NCBI GenBank assembly: GCA_019634895.1
Contig: JAHCAM010000001.1
Coordinates: 124,001-188,000 of the forward strand
Direction: 5' to 3'
Length of the DNA: 64,000 nt
Source of the DNA: Steroidobacteraceae bacterium
Lineage (GTDB): Bacteria > Pseudomonadota > Gammaproteobacteria > Steroidobacterales > Steroidobacteraceae
Shown: positions 28,203 to 36,854 of the stretch, in pieces
How positions within the stretch are numbered: position 1 is the stretch's first letter
Layout: each line of letters begins with the position of its first letter
Program-made: the position numbers and the translations under genes
Notes under the pieces: generated by a model
What the model saw: the letters and a program-made list of their open reading frames with translations, nothing else
The model's database searches: none
What the model was told of the DNA's origin: nothing

Positions 28203-28966
28203 GCCGCGGTCCAGCCGCCGTCGAGGGCCAGCGTCTGCGCCGTGACGTTGCGCGCGGCGTCGCTCAGGAAGTAATCCGTGGCCGCGGCAATCTCGGCGAT
28301 CGTGATGAACGCTTGCTTGGGCATGGGCCGCAGCATGATCTCCGCGATCACGCGCTGCTCGGGCAGGCCGTGCTCCGCGGCCTGGCTCGCGATCTGCCGG
28401 TCCACCAGCGGCGTGCGCACGTAGGCCGGGCAGATGGTGTTCACGGTGACGTCCACGTCGCCGTTCTCGAGCGCGACCGCCTTCGACAGGCCGACCAGCC
28501 CGTGCTTGGCGGCGACGTAGGCGCTCTTGAACGGCGAGGCGACCAGCGCGTGGATCGAGCCGATGTTGACGATGCGGCCGAAGCCGCGCGCGCGCATGCC
28601 GGGCAGCGCGGCGCGCATCATGTTGGCCGCCCCGACGAGCATGACGTTCACCAGCCGCTGCCACTGCCCCGGATCGAACCCGTCGAGCCGGCTGACGTGC
28701 TGCAGGCCGGCGTTGTTGATGAGCACGTCCACCGGGCCGGTGACCGGATCGGCGATGAGCGCCGCGGCCGCCGCGGCGTTCGCGACGTCGAGCGCGGCGG
28801 CGTGCGCGCGTCCACCGGCGGCCTGGATGCCATGCGCGACGGCGCCGGCCTGGGCGCCATCGAGGTCGGTGACGACCACGCGATGGCCCGCCTCGGCGAG
28901 GTGTGCGGCCAGGCCCGCGCCGATGCCGCTGCCGGCTCCCGTGATCAGGATGTTGCGCGTGCGCAA
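28199..28966 (-). CDS. 3-hydroxybutyrate dehydrogenase-like SDR
   Basis: A 255-residue short-chain dehydrogenase with 'ILITGAGSGIGAGLAAHLAE', 'INNAGLQHVSRLDGF', Ser in 'NIGSIHALVASPFKSAYVAA', Lys in 'AAKHGLVGLSKAVALE' and 'TICPAYVRTPLVDRQI'. The 'GLQHV' and 'SPFKSAYVAAKHG' blocks are characteristic of D-3-hydroxybutyrate dehydrogenase, which makes acetoacetate with NAD. The only start in frame is TTG at 28966, supported by GGAGGTG four bases before it; no ATG lies nearby in frame. It is divergent from the 3HB-oligomer hydrolase, consistent with a role in PHB oligomer use. Confidence 0.87.
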   Translation of the reverse strand: MRTRNILITGAGSGIGAGLAAHLAEAGHRVVVTDLDGAQAGAVAHGIQAAGGRAHAAALDVANAAAAAALIADPVTGPVDVLINNAGLQHVSRLDGFDPGQWQRLVNVMLVGAANMMRAALPGMRARGFGRIVNIGSIHALVASPFKSAYVAAKHGLVGLSKAVALENGDVDVTVNTICPAYVRTPLVDRQIASQAAEHGLPEQRVIAEIMLRPMPKQAFITIAEIAAATDYFLSDAARNVTAQTLALDGGWTAA

Positions 28967-29012
28967 TCCGCACCTCCGCCCGCATGACCTTAACCGCGGC
29001 CGGCCCGGCCGG

Positions 29013-29043
29013 CTTCATACGTTAGTACTATTCACGCGGCCCG
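29013..29043 (+). promoter_or_regulatory. AT-rich motif upstream of the 3HB-oligomer hydrolase, shared with the permease region
   Basis: The segment holds TTAGTA (29022-29027) and ATTC (29030-29033) preceded by CTT and TAC and followed by CGGCCC. A very similar segment (TTAGTA, two bases, ATTC, CGGCCC) lies at 36855-36881. It is 61 bases before the ATG here. It may be a promoter -10 region or operator; which is not decidable by eye. Confidence 0.4.
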
Positions 29044-29088
29044 TGCCCCTGCACCAGAGTCGGTGCCGGGGCCGGCCGGGAGCAGGCG

Positions 29089-31122
29089 ATGAAGCAGAGC
29101 AGAGCATACGTCCGGCTGCCGGCGGCGGTAGCGTGGTTGGCAGCGGCCGGCTTCGCGGCGGCGGCGCCTGCCGCGGGGATTCCCGCGGAGATCGTCGGCG
29201 AGCCCATCCGGCGCGCATTCGACGGCGTCACCGACGACCTGCTGAGCGGCGGTCTCGGCGCGGAGGGGTTGCGCGGCCCGGCGCCCGGATTCGCCGACGA
29301 AAATGCGCCGACCGCGCCCGAACTGCGCCGCCGCGCGATCTGGACCAACTATCGCGGCCTGAGCGACCAGACCGAGGCCGGCGGATTCGGCCGGCTGTCG
29401 GGGCCGCGGCCCGGCGAGCGGATCGCCGGCGTCGAATACCTGGCCGCGATCCGCACGCCGGACGGCGCCGGCATCACCACGGTGATGCTGCAGATCCCGG
29501 CGGGCTTCGACCCGTCGCGGCCCTGCATGGTGGTCGCGGCATCGTCGGGGTCGCGCGGCATCTACGGCGCGCTGCCGACCGCCGGCGAGTGGGGACTGCG
29601 CCATGGTTGCGCCGTCGCGCACAGCGACAAGGGCACGGGCACCGGCTTCTGGGACCTCGACAGCGGCACCGGCTACCGCATCGACCTGCTCGCGACCCGG
29701 GATGCGGACGATCCGCTGCTGACCTTCCGTCCCGAGGGCGGCGCGGCGCTCGAGGCATGGCGACGCGCGCACCCGCACCGCGTCGCGGTCAAGCACGTGC
29801 ACTCGCGGCGCAACGTCGAGCGCGACTGGGGGCTGTTCGTGCTGCAGGCGGCGAGGGCGGGCCTCGCGCTGCTGAACCGCGAGCATCCGGCCGCCGGCGC
29901 CCCGCGCTTCACGCCCGCCAACGTCGTGATCATCGCCTCCGGCGTGTCGAACGGCGGCGGCGCGGTGCTGCGCGCGATCGAGGCCGATGCGGATGGACTG
30001 CTGGACGGCGCGGTGGTTTCCGAGCCGAACGCGCAGCCCGGCGTCGTCCCGGGCCTTCGCGTCCGCATGGGCGAGCGGCCCGCGGTCGTGAACCCCGGCC
30101 TGCCGCTGTTGGACTTCGCGCTGCTGCACGCGCTGCTGCAGCCGGCCGCGATCCTCGCGCCGGAGGCGCCGGCGCCGTTCACCGCGATACCGGATGTGCA
30201 GCGGCCGTTGTGGGAGGCGCGGTCCGCGGCGCTGGCGGCCGCCGGTTTCCTGCAGGGTGAGACCACGGCAGCGCGCGGCCGGGATGCGCGCCGCCGCCTC
30301 GAGGAAGCCGGCATGATCCGGGAGGCGCTGGACGGCGGCACGCCCAACGTCGTCTTCGGGGTGTGGCCCGCGATCATCCATGGTTATGCGATCGCGCTGG
30401 CGCGCGCCGGCGTCGAGGAGGCGCCCTGCGGCCTGTCCTACGCGGCGACCGATGCGCAGTTCACGGCGCGGGCATTGACGCTGGCCGAGATGGCGCGGCT
30501 CGCCGCGGACTCGGCTGGCATTCCGCCGGTTGCCGGCATCCAGCTCGTGGACGAATCAGGCCGCTTCGCTTCGCTCGGCAGCCTCGAGCATGCGCTGTGC
30601 ATCCGCGCGCTGCGCCGCGGCGAGGAGGCGGACGGCAGCCCGCTCGCCGCCGCGCGCGCAGATTTCGCCGCGCGGCTGGCCACGGGCCTCGGCGAAGTCA
30701 CGATGGGCGCCGGGTTGCGCGGCCGTCCGGTGATCGTCGTGCACGGGCGGCTCGATGCGTTGGTGCCGGTGAATCACAGCTCGCGGGCCTACCTCGGGCG
30801 CCACCGGATGCGGGGCGAGCATTCGCTGCGCTACTACGAGGTGCAGCACGGACACCACTTCGACGCCTTCAATGCGTTGCCCGGCTGGGGCGAGCGCTTC
30901 GTGCCGTTGCAGCCGCAGCTGCAGGCCGCCATGGACCTGATGTTTGCGCGGCTGACGACCGGCGCGAAGCTGCCGCCGTCGCAGGTCGTGCGTTCGAGCA
31001 GGCGCGCGCTGGTGGACGGCGTCCCCGAACCGCTGACCGCCGATCACCTCGGCCGCATCCTCTCCCGCCCTGGCGCCGACGCCATCCGCTTCCGCCGCGG
31101 CACCTTGCTGGTTCCGGAATAA
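29089..31122 (+). CDS. D-(-)-3-hydroxybutyrate oligomer hydrolase
   Basis: A 677-residue protein matching the 3HB-oligomer hydrolase family (about 690 residues), which cleaves oligomers released from polyhydroxybutyrate into 3-hydroxybutyrate monomers. A signal peptide covers about residues 1-28 ('AAAGFAAAAPAAG'). Family blocks include 'DGAGITTVMLQIPAGFDPSR', 'AHSDKGTGTGFWDLDSGTGY', the nucleophile Ser287 in 'IASGVSNGGGAVLRAIEA' and 'HGRLDALVPVNHSSRAYLG' with 'VQHGHHFDAFNALPG' carrying Asp and His. It is divergent from the 3-hydroxybutyrate dehydrogenase gene. Its TAA stop is the first triplet of family-A element A4. Confidence 0.93.
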   Translation: MKQSRAYVRLPAAVAWLAAAGFAAAAPAAGIPAEIVGEPIRRAFDGVTDDLLSGGLGAEGLRGPAPGFADENAPTAPELRRRAIWTNYRGLSDQTEAGGFGRLSGPRPGERIAGVEYLAAIRTPDGAGITTVMLQIPAGFDPSRPCMVVAASSGSRGIYGALPTAGEWGLRHGCAVAHSDKGTGTGFWDLDSGTGYRIDLLATRDADDPLLTFRPEGGAALEAWRRAHPHRVAVKHVHSRRNVERDWGLFVLQAARAGLALLNREHPAAGAPRFTPANVVIIASGVSNGGGAVLRAIEADADGLLDGAVVSEPNAQPGVVPGLRVRMGERPAVVNPGLPLLDFALLHALLQPAAILAPEAPAPFTAIPDVQRPLWEARSAALAAAGFLQGETTAARGRDARRRLEEAGMIREALDGGTPNVVFGVWPAIIHGYAIALARAGVEEAPCGLSYAATDAQFTARALTLAEMARLAADSAGIPPVAGIQLVDESGRFASLGSLEHALCIRALRRGEEADGSPLAAARADFAARLATGLGEVTMGAGLRGRPVIVVHGRLDALVPVNHSSRAYLGRHRMRGEHSLRYYEVQHGHHFDAFNALPGWGERFVPLQPQLQAAMDLMFARLTTGAKLPPSQVVRSSRRALVDGVPEPLTADHLGRILSRPGADAIRFRRGTLLVPE

Positions 31123-31193
31123 AGGGGACGCGTCCAATTACAGACTGCGGGGATGCATGACGTTCACGTCTTTAATTGGACGCGTCCCCTTTA
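31120..31193. repeat. Family-A inverted-repeat element (copy A4)
   Basis: Perfect 21-base arms at 31120-31140 and 31173-31193 flank an unusually long 32-base spacer. It separates convergent genes and begins with the stop codon of the 3HB-oligomer hydrolase. Confidence 0.9.
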
Positions 31194-31200
31194 CCTCTGC

Positions 31201-31893
31201 TCAGCTGCGCCAGGCGTCGCTCGAGTACTCCATGTAGGTGGCGGTCGCGGCGGCGGTCTCGACGCCGAAGTAGCGCGCGACCACGTGCAGCGCCATGTCG
31301 ATGCCCGAGGTGAGCCCGCCGGCGGTCGCGATGCGGCCGCTGTCCACGAAGCGCAGGCCGCGCCTCAGCTCGATGTCCGGGAATTCCTTGGCGAAGCTGT
31401 CGAAGAACTGGTGGTGCGTGGTCGCCGGGATGCCCTTCAGCAGCCCCGCGCGCGCGAGCTGGAAGGCGCCGGTGCAGACCGACATCGTCACGTCGGTGCC
31501 GGCGCTGGCCGTGGCCAGCCAGGCCCGCGACTCGGCGGTGGATTTCTGCGCCGGGACCACGATGACGTGCGGCTGCGGCGCATTCCTGATGCTGTAATTG
31601 GGCTTCACCAGCAGGCCGCCGGTCATGCGCAGGATGCTTTCAGTCGGCGCGACCGTGTAGAGCTCGAACAGCGGCCGGTGGCCGCCGCCGTGGTCCATGG
31701 TGTCCTGGAACACCTCCCAGGGACCGGCGGTGTCGATGACGTTGGCGTTGTCGCCCAGCATGAAGGCGACGCGCACGCGCTTGCGCTTCGGCAGCGGCGC
31801 GAGCCCACCGCTGCCGGCGGCGCCGGCGAGGCGGGGGCCGATGAGCGCGACCGAGGCTGCGAGCGCGGTGCCGATGAACTGGCGTCGGTGCAT
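31201..31893 (-). CDS. Exported DJ-1/PfpI family protein (Tat signal)
   Basis: A 230-residue DJ-1/PfpI-fold protein with an N-terminal twin-arginine signal (MHRRQFIGTALAASV, cleavage near 'RLAGAAG'). The nucleophile-elbow cysteine is in 'TMSVCTGAFQLARAGLL', and 'TTHHQFFDSFAKEFPDIEL' and 'SGIDMALHVVARYFG' match the amidase domain of GlxA-type AraC regulators, but there is no DNA-binding domain. The start at 31893 is preferred over 31905 because GGAG sits six bases upstream. The adjacent AraC gene carries the same type of domain, so the two may sense or process a common small molecule. Function is unknown. Confidence 0.85.
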   Translation of the reverse strand: MHRRQFIGTALAASVALIGPRLAGAAGSGGLAPLPKRKRVRVAFMLGDNANVIDTAGPWEVFQDTMDHGGGHRPLFELYTVAPTESILRMTGGLLVKPNYSIRNAPQPHVIVVPAQKSTAESRAWLATASAGTDVTMSVCTGAFQLARAGLLKGIPATTHHQFFDSFAKEFPDIELRRGLRFVDSGRIATAGGLTSGIDMALHVVARYFGVETAAATATYMEYSSDAWRS

Positions 31894-31916
31894 GTGACTC
31901 TCCATTGGTGCAGCTC

Positions 31917-32108
31917 TCAGGATCCGGTCCGGGGTGCGGTGACGACGATCTCCGGCAGCAGCACGGGCGTCGTCGTCTGCGCGGGGCGCCCGCCGGGCGC
32001 GCGCTCCGGCGCCGCCGCAATGGCGAGGGCGAGAACCTGCACCGCAGCGAGCGCGGCGGCCAGCGCCGTGCCGATTCCGGGGTGACTGCGGATGGTGTCG
32101 TGATACAT
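31917..32108 (-). CDS. Small exported or membrane-anchored protein (63 aa) with TonB-box-like tail
   Basis: A 63-residue protein with a hydrophobic segment (about residues 12-34, 'GTALAAALAAVQVLALAIAA') and a C-terminal 'LLPEIVVTAPRTGS'. The 'EIVVTA' string resembles TonB boxes of outer-membrane receptors, but no barrel follows. GGAG lies about seven bases before the ATG at 32108. It is 23 bases upstream of the DJ-1 gene and in the same direction, so they probably form an operon divergent from the AraC regulator. No family is recognised. The longer frame on this strand is antisense to the regulator and is not real. Confidence 0.65.
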   Translation of the reverse strand: MYHDTIRSHPGIGTALAAALAAVQVLALAIAAAPERAPGGRPAQTTTPVLLPEIVVTAPRTGS

Positions 32109-32154
32109 GGCCTTGCTCCTGGTTTCCGATGCCCTATCCTGCCGCCGCCGGGCG

Positions 32155-32189
32155 TGGCAGTTCTGACGTAGAAGCGTCATTTCCTGCCA
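32155..32189. promoter_or_regulatory. Nested dyad, candidate operator of the AraC/GlxA-type regulator
   Basis: TGGCAG (32155-32160) and CTGCCA (32184-32189) enclose TGACG (32164-32168) and CGTCA (32175-32179), a nearly symmetric 35-base dyad in the 123-base gap between the divergent small-protein/DJ-1 operon and the AraC gene. Location and symmetry suggest an operator. Binding by the adjacent regulator is inferred. Confidence 0.5.
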
Positions 32190-32231
32190 TACTGCGGCAC
32201 GGCGGGCCGCCGCCCGGTATCGTCGCCAGCC

Positions 32232-33227
32232 ATGAAGAAGTCCATCCGCCCCCAGATCCGCAGCCGCACGCACCGCGTCGCCATGCTGGGCTTCCCGCAG
32301 GCCCAGGTCCTCGACATCGTCGGCCCGCTCGAGGTGTTCTCGCGCACCGCCCGCTGGCTCGCGGAGCACCGCGGCGCCCGCACGCCGGCCTACGCGGTCG
32401 AGTTCGTCGCCGCGCGCGCCGGCCCGGTCGCGATGTCCAGCGGGCTTCAACTCATTGCGTCGCGCCGTTACCAGGACGTGAACGGCGTGGACACGCTGCT
32501 GGTCGCCGGCGGCCTCGGCTGGGAGGCCGCCATCCGGGACCGGAAGATGATGGCCTGGCTGGCCGCGCAGTCCGGGCGCGTGCAGCGCCTGGGCTCGATC
32601 TGCAATGGCGCGATGCTGCTGGCGGCCGCAGGGCTGCTCAACGGTCGCACGGCGACGACGCACTGGGCCTACCTGGACCGGCTCGCGAAGCTGGCGCCCA
32701 GGGCGCGGGTCGAGCGCGACGCGCTCTACGTCTGCGCGGGCAACATCTATACGTCGGCCGGCGTGACGGCCGGCATGGATCTCGCGCTCGCGCTGGTCGA
32801 GCTGGACCACGGCAAGGCCGTGGCGCTTGCGGTCGCGCAGGAGCTGGTGCTGTTCCTCAAGCGGCCGGGCGGGCAGTCGCAGTTCAGCCGCCACCTGCAG
32901 GCGCAGCGGCGCGACGACCTGTTCGGCGAGCTCGAGCTGTGGATGCTCGAGCATCCGGCCGAGGATTTCGCGGTGGAGAAGCTGGCGCGGCGCATGAGCA
33001 TGAGCCCGCGGCACTTCGCGAGGCTGTTCGCCGAGCGCCTCGGCGGGAGTCCCGGCGCCTACGCGCGCAGGCTGCGCGTCGAGCACGCGCGCCGGCGCAT
33101 CGAGGAGGGTGCGACGAGGCTCAAGCAGGTGGCGCGCGAGTGCGGCTTTGCGGACGAGCAGGCGCTCAGGCGCGCGTTCCAGGCGATCGTCGGCATCACC
33201 CCCGCCGAATACCGCCAGCGGTTCTAG
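32232..33227 (+). CDS. GlxA family AraC-type transcriptional regulator
   Basis: A 331-residue regulator with an N-terminal DJ-1/PfpI-like sensor (residues 15-190, 'VAMLGFPQAQVLDIVGPLEV', cysteine in 'LGSICNGAMLLAAAGLL') and a C-terminal pair of helix-turn-helix motifs ('FAVEKLARRMSMSPRHFARL', 'LKQVARECGFADEQALRRAF'). GlxA-type proteins respond to small nitrogenous or quaternary-amine compounds in several bacteria, but the ligand here is not evident. It is divergent from the DJ-1 operon with a dyad between them, so it likely controls that operon. Confidence 0.92.
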   Translation: MKKSIRPQIRSRTHRVAMLGFPQAQVLDIVGPLEVFSRTARWLAEHRGARTPAYAVEFVAARAGPVAMSSGLQLIASRRYQDVNGVDTLLVAGGLGWEAAIRDRKMMAWLAAQSGRVQRLGSICNGAMLLAAAGLLNGRTATTHWAYLDRLAKLAPRARVERDALYVCAGNIYTSAGVTAGMDLALALVELDHGKAVALAVAQELVLFLKRPGGQSQFSRHLQAQRRDDLFGELELWMLEHPAEDFAVEKLARRMSMSPRHFARLFAERLGGSPGAYARRLRVEHARRRIEEGATRLKQVARECGFADEQALRRAFQAIVGITPAEYRQRF

Positions 33228-33280
33228 GCGGTGCTACCGTCACGGTCGCGGGGGCCGCCGGGAATCCTGCCCGCAAACTC

Positions 33281-33447
33281 CGCCGGAACTTACGAGTTTG
33301 CGCGCGGACCGGGCCGGCTCGCTCGCGCCGCCGGAACTTACGCGCTCGCTCGCCACCCGGTCCGCTCGCAGGCGCAGGCGCAACGCGGAAGGGGCCCGCA
33401 AGCGAGCGCGTAAGTTCCGGCGGCGCGAGCTGCGGGCCCCTTCCGCG
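33281..33447. repeat. Complex interleaved inverted repeat (family C)
   Basis: Two perfect inverted repeats interleave. The first has 29-base arms at 33322-33350 and 33401-33429 (core CGCCGGAACTTACG). The second has 17-base arms at 33384-33400 and 33431-33447 (GCGGAAGGGGCCCG and complement). A further direct partial copy of the core lies at 33281-33294. The segment fills the gap between the convergent AraC and esterase genes. Confidence 0.85.
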
Positions 33448-33477
33448 TGACTGGCGCGACGGATCCTTGTGAGCGGA

Positions 33478-34473
33478 CTAGCGTGCGCCGATCGCGCCCA
33501 GCATGCGATGCACGGCCTTGAGCTGCAGCCCTTCGCGGGTCGCGTAGTTCGCGCCCGAATAACCCCACCAGTCCCAGCAGCCGCGCGGATTGAACGGCCA
33601 GATGAGGCTCTTCGCCGCCTGCGGGTAGAGCACGACGATGCGGTTGGCATCCGCCCAGCGGTTGTAGCCGGCATCGCGCGCGAAGTCGCGGCCGACGAAG
33701 CCGACGCCCTGGCGGCAGCCGTGAAATGCGACGTGCAGACGACAAGGCTTGGCTGCGGCGCAGTCCGCGGGCACGAACAGGAAACCCTTGTCCGCCATGG
33801 ACGTCAGCATGCCGCCGGTCGCGTAGCGCGACTGGTCGAACTCGAGCAACTCGCCGCGAATCGGACCCGCAGGCTCGCGCAGCCCGTCGTACAGGTGCTT
33901 GAGCATCATGCCCGCGGCGTCGTAGCCGCAGTCGTTGATCCACGGCGACCGCGCAACGTCGCAGGGCACGCCGACGCCGTCCGCGGGAAAGCCGTGCGCC
34001 GCCGGCACCTGCGTCTCGTAACGGATGCGTTCCGGCGGCAGGAACGCGCGATAGAACCGCAGCAGCGAGTCCGTCACGGCGGCGCCGACCACCGTGTCCT
34101 TCGCGCCGTGGAAGATCCACACGCGGTCTGGCGCGAGCCAGGAGGGATCGTCCACGAATCCGCCCAGGGCGCTCGCCCGCAGCGCGGCGACGAGCGGCGC
34201 GACGTCCGGTCCTGCCGGCTCGCCCTTGACGCATTCGTCGAGTGCGCGGGTCAGCACGCCCTGCGCGCAGAACCACGGACCGGCGGCGATGATGCCGGCG
34301 CCCTGCACGTCCTTCGAGTAGGCGACCTGGTACTGCGTCGCCATGTAGCCGCCGGAGGAGGCGCCGGAAACCGTGAGGCTGCCGGGCAGGATGTTCAGGC
34401 GCGGCAGCTCGCCGGCGGCAGCCGCCGCCGGAAGCAGCAGGATCAGCCAGCAGGCCGCGCGCGCAGGCGTCAT
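33478..34473 (-). CDS. PHB depolymerase-like exported esterase
   Basis: A secreted alpha/beta hydrolase of 331 residues (from the ATG at 34473), with a signal peptide ('ARAACWLILLLPAAAAAGEL'). Ser39 in 'VSGASSGGYMATQYQ', 'VWIFHGAKDTVVGAAV' with a possible Asp, and 'LHVAFHGCRQG' resemble type 2 PHB depolymerases and related esterases. It may attack short-chain polyhydroxyalkanoate outside the cytoplasm. An alternative ATG at 34512 would add 13 residues; neither has a clear ribosome site. It lies about 50 bases after the TonB receptor gene in the same direction, suggesting a joint uptake and degradation role. Confidence 0.8.
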   Translation of the reverse strand: MTPARAACWLILLLPAAAAAGELPRLNILPGSLTVSGASSGGYMATQYQVAYSKDVQGAGIIAAGPWFCAQGVLTRALDECVKGEPAGPDVAPLVAALRASALGGFVDDPSWLAPDRVWIFHGAKDTVVGAAVTDSLLRFYRAFLPPERIRYETQVPAAHGFPADGVGVPCDVARSPWINDCGYDAAGMMLKHLYDGLREPAGPIRGELLEFDQSRYATGGMLTSMADKGFLFVPADCAAAKPCRLHVAFHGCRQGVGFVGRDFARDAGYNRWADANRIVVLYPQAAKSLIWPFNPRGCWDWWGYSGANYATREGLQLKAVHRMLGAIGAR

Positions 34474-34524
34474 GCGCGCATTGGGAAGAATCCCGGCGAT
34501 GCCGTCAAGCATCGCCGGGCGCGG

Positions 34525-36762
34525 TCAGAAGCGGTACTCGAACGCGGCGCTCACGGTGCGCGGGTTGCCGTAGAAAGCCAGCACGGAGTTGTCCGTTGCC
34601 GCCCCGGGGAAGTTGTAGCCGGAAGTGATGTACCGCTTGTCACCGAGGTTCCGGCCATGGATTCCCAGGCGCCAGCGGCCGTCATCCGTGGTCCAGTTGA
34701 CCGACGCGTCGTACAGCCAGTAGGCGGACTGGTCGAGCAACGGGATCGCGAACTCGAACTGCTGGGTGTCGTCACGGAATGCGGCGGAGCCGGTCAAAGC
34801 GAGCGTGCCCGAGGCGCCGCCCAGGCTGAGCGGCACCGCATACGTGAGGCTCGCATTGCCGGTCCAGTCAGGCGTGTTCTGCACATCGCGCTGGTTCGAG
34901 ACGTCCACGCCGTTGACCACGAACTCCGTGTACTTGGCGTCGATGTAGCCGAACGAGAGGCTTCCGGTCAGGCGCTCGGTGAACAGGGCGGAAGCCTCGA
35001 CCTCGACGCCGGTCATCTCGGCGGCGCCCGCATTGGTGACGGTGCCCACGAACGAGACCGGCGGACCCGGAACGATGACCGAGCCCGGAATCTGCACGTC
35101 GGTGTAATCCGCGAAGAACACCGCCGTGTTGACCTGCGCGCGGCCGTCCATGAACGAAGCCTTCGCGCCGATCTCGTAGGACTCCACCGTCTCGGGCAGG
35201 AAGCCTCGCCGCACGTCGGCATTGGCGTAATTGCCGCGCGGATCGAAGCCGCCGCCCTTGAAGCCCTCCGCGTAGGAAGCGTACAGGTTCAGGTCCTCGT
35301 TCGGCTGCCAGGCGAGAATGACGCGCGGCGTGAAGTCGGAGTCGGTGCGCTTGCCGTTGAACTCCGGCACCACCTGCTGGCCGCCCACGATCACCGGCGG
35401 AGTGATGCTGATGGCGCCCGAGTTGCCGAAGTACGGCGAGTTCACGCCGAGGAAGGTTTCGCGCACGACGCGTGAGGTGCGCTCGTCTTCCGTGTAGCGG
35501 CCGCCGATCGAAAGGCTGACTACATCGCTGAGGTCGAAGGTCGCCTCGCCGAACAGCGCCCAGGTCCTGGTATCCACGTCGCCGAGGGTGAAACTCGTGG
35601 CGCTCGTGAACACGACGTCGAAGGCATTGAATGCGTTGGCGTCCAGGTAGTAGGCGCCGCCGACGACGGTCATCCGGCCGCTGCTGTAGGTCAGCTGGAG
35701 CTCCTGGCTCAGCTGGTCGTTCTGATAGACGACAGGCGCGTCGAACGACTGGGGCTGCGTCGAATCGAAATCGATCGGCGACTCGGAGTCGTCCTCGCGA
35801 TAGGCGGTGATGGACTGCAGCTTCCATGCCTCGGACGGCGACCATTCGATCCGCAGCTGCCCGCCGGTCGCTTCGACCTTGTTCCGGCGGATCGGCCCGA
35901 AAGTCGTGATGCCGGCCAGCGTGTCGTAGTCGCCCGGGAGGAGGGCCGGTTGCGCCGGCGAGACGGTGGGCAGCAGCCGGTACCCCTGCCGGGGCGCCGA
36001 ATCGTCCTGGACGTGATCTGCGGACAGGCGCACCAGCACGCTGGGCGCAGGCTCGAATTCGAGCGACACCCGGGCCGCCAGCACGTCCTTGTCGTAGTTC
36101 TCGTCGCCGGTCGTGAGATTGCGCCCGAAGCCGTCCCGGGTCAGCTTGGCGACGGCCCCGCCGATGCGAAACGTCTCCGAAACCGGCGCCGACGCCGCGA
36201 ACACCCCCTCGATCTGCTCGTCGGTGCCGATGACGAGCCGGGCACGCATCGACGCGTTGTCCCGGTCGATCGGGCGCGTCACGTACTTGACGGCGCCGCC
36301 GATCGTGTTGCGGCCGTAGAGAGTGCCCTGCGGACCGCGCAGTACCTCGATGCGGTCCAGGTCGTAGACGTCCAGCACCGCGCCCTGTGGGCGGTTGAGG
36401 TATACGTCGTCCAGGTAGATGCCGACGCCCTGTTCGAATCCGGCCACCGGGTCCTGCTGGCCCACGCCACGGATGAATGCCGTCAGCGTCGAGTTGGTCG
36501 CGCGCGAGTTCTCCAGCGTCACGTTCGGGACCGACTGGGAGATCGCCGTCAGGTCCTGGGCGCCGATGGTCTGCAGTGCGTCGCCCGACACCGACGTCAC
36601 CGCGATCGGCACATCCTGCAGGCTCTCCTCGCGCTTGCGGGCGGTTACGGTGATCGCGCCCAGCGCCGTGGGCTCGCCCTGCGCGAAGGCCGGCGCCGGC
36701 AGCGCCGCGGCGACGGCGGCGGCCAGCAGGATGTTGCGGGTCGAAGAGAGCCTGGTGTTCAT
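34525..36762 (-). CDS. TonB-dependent outer-membrane receptor
   Basis: A 745-residue receptor with a signal peptide (about residues 1-28, ending 'PAPAFAQGE'), a TonB-box-like 'LGAITVTARKREESLQDVPI', a plug domain (about 45-155; 'FIRGVGQQDPVAGFEQGVGI', 'RIEVLRGPQGTLYGRNTIGG') and a 22-strand barrel ending 'RTVSAAFEYRF' with a terminal Phe. Start at 36762 is preferred over 36774 because GGGGA precedes it at proper spacing. The ligand is unknown; the depolymerase-like esterase downstream suggests an oligomer, but receptors of this type in related bacteria also carry many plant or aromatic compounds. Confidence 0.92.
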   Translation of the reverse strand: MNTRLSSTRNILLAAAVAAALPAPAFAQGEPTALGAITVTARKREESLQDVPIAVTSVSGDALQTIGAQDLTAISQSVPNVTLENSRATNSTLTAFIRGVGQQDPVAGFEQGVGIYLDDVYLNRPQGAVLDVYDLDRIEVLRGPQGTLYGRNTIGGAVKYVTRPIDRDNASMRARLVIGTDEQIEGVFAASAPVSETFRIGGAVAKLTRDGFGRNLTTGDENYDKDVLAARVSLEFEPAPSVLVRLSADHVQDDSAPRQGYRLLPTVSPAQPALLPGDYDTLAGITTFGPIRRNKVEATGGQLRIEWSPSEAWKLQSITAYREDDSESPIDFDSTQPQSFDAPVVYQNDQLSQELQLTYSSGRMTVVGGAYYLDANAFNAFDVVFTSATSFTLGDVDTRTWALFGEATFDLSDVVSLSIGGRYTEDERTSRVVRETFLGVNSPYFGNSGAISITPPVIVGGQQVVPEFNGKRTDSDFTPRVILAWQPNEDLNLYASYAEGFKGGGFDPRGNYANADVRRGFLPETVESYEIGAKASFMDGRAQVNTAVFFADYTDVQIPGSVIVPGPPVSFVGTVTNAGAAEMTGVEVEASALFTERLTGSLSFGYIDAKYTEFVVNGVDVSNQRDVQNTPDWTGNASLTYAVPLSLGGASGTLALTGSAAFRDDTQQFEFAIPLLDQSAYWLYDASVNWTTDDGRWRLGIHGRNLGDKRYITSGYNFPGAATDNSVLAFYGNPRTVSAAFEYRF

Positions 36763-36854
36763 CGGGTTCCCCATGTGTGGCCGGTGGCGTCGCGGCTGGC
36801 GTCAGTACGGCCAGCTTCGCGGGGCAAGGTACTCCCCGGGGCCGGGGGGCGGCA

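Noticed and set aside
31917..33086. 389-residue minus-strand frame covering the AraC gene
   Set aside because: Only its last 63 residues (31917-32108) have a ribosome site and sensible composition; the rest is antisense to the regulator.
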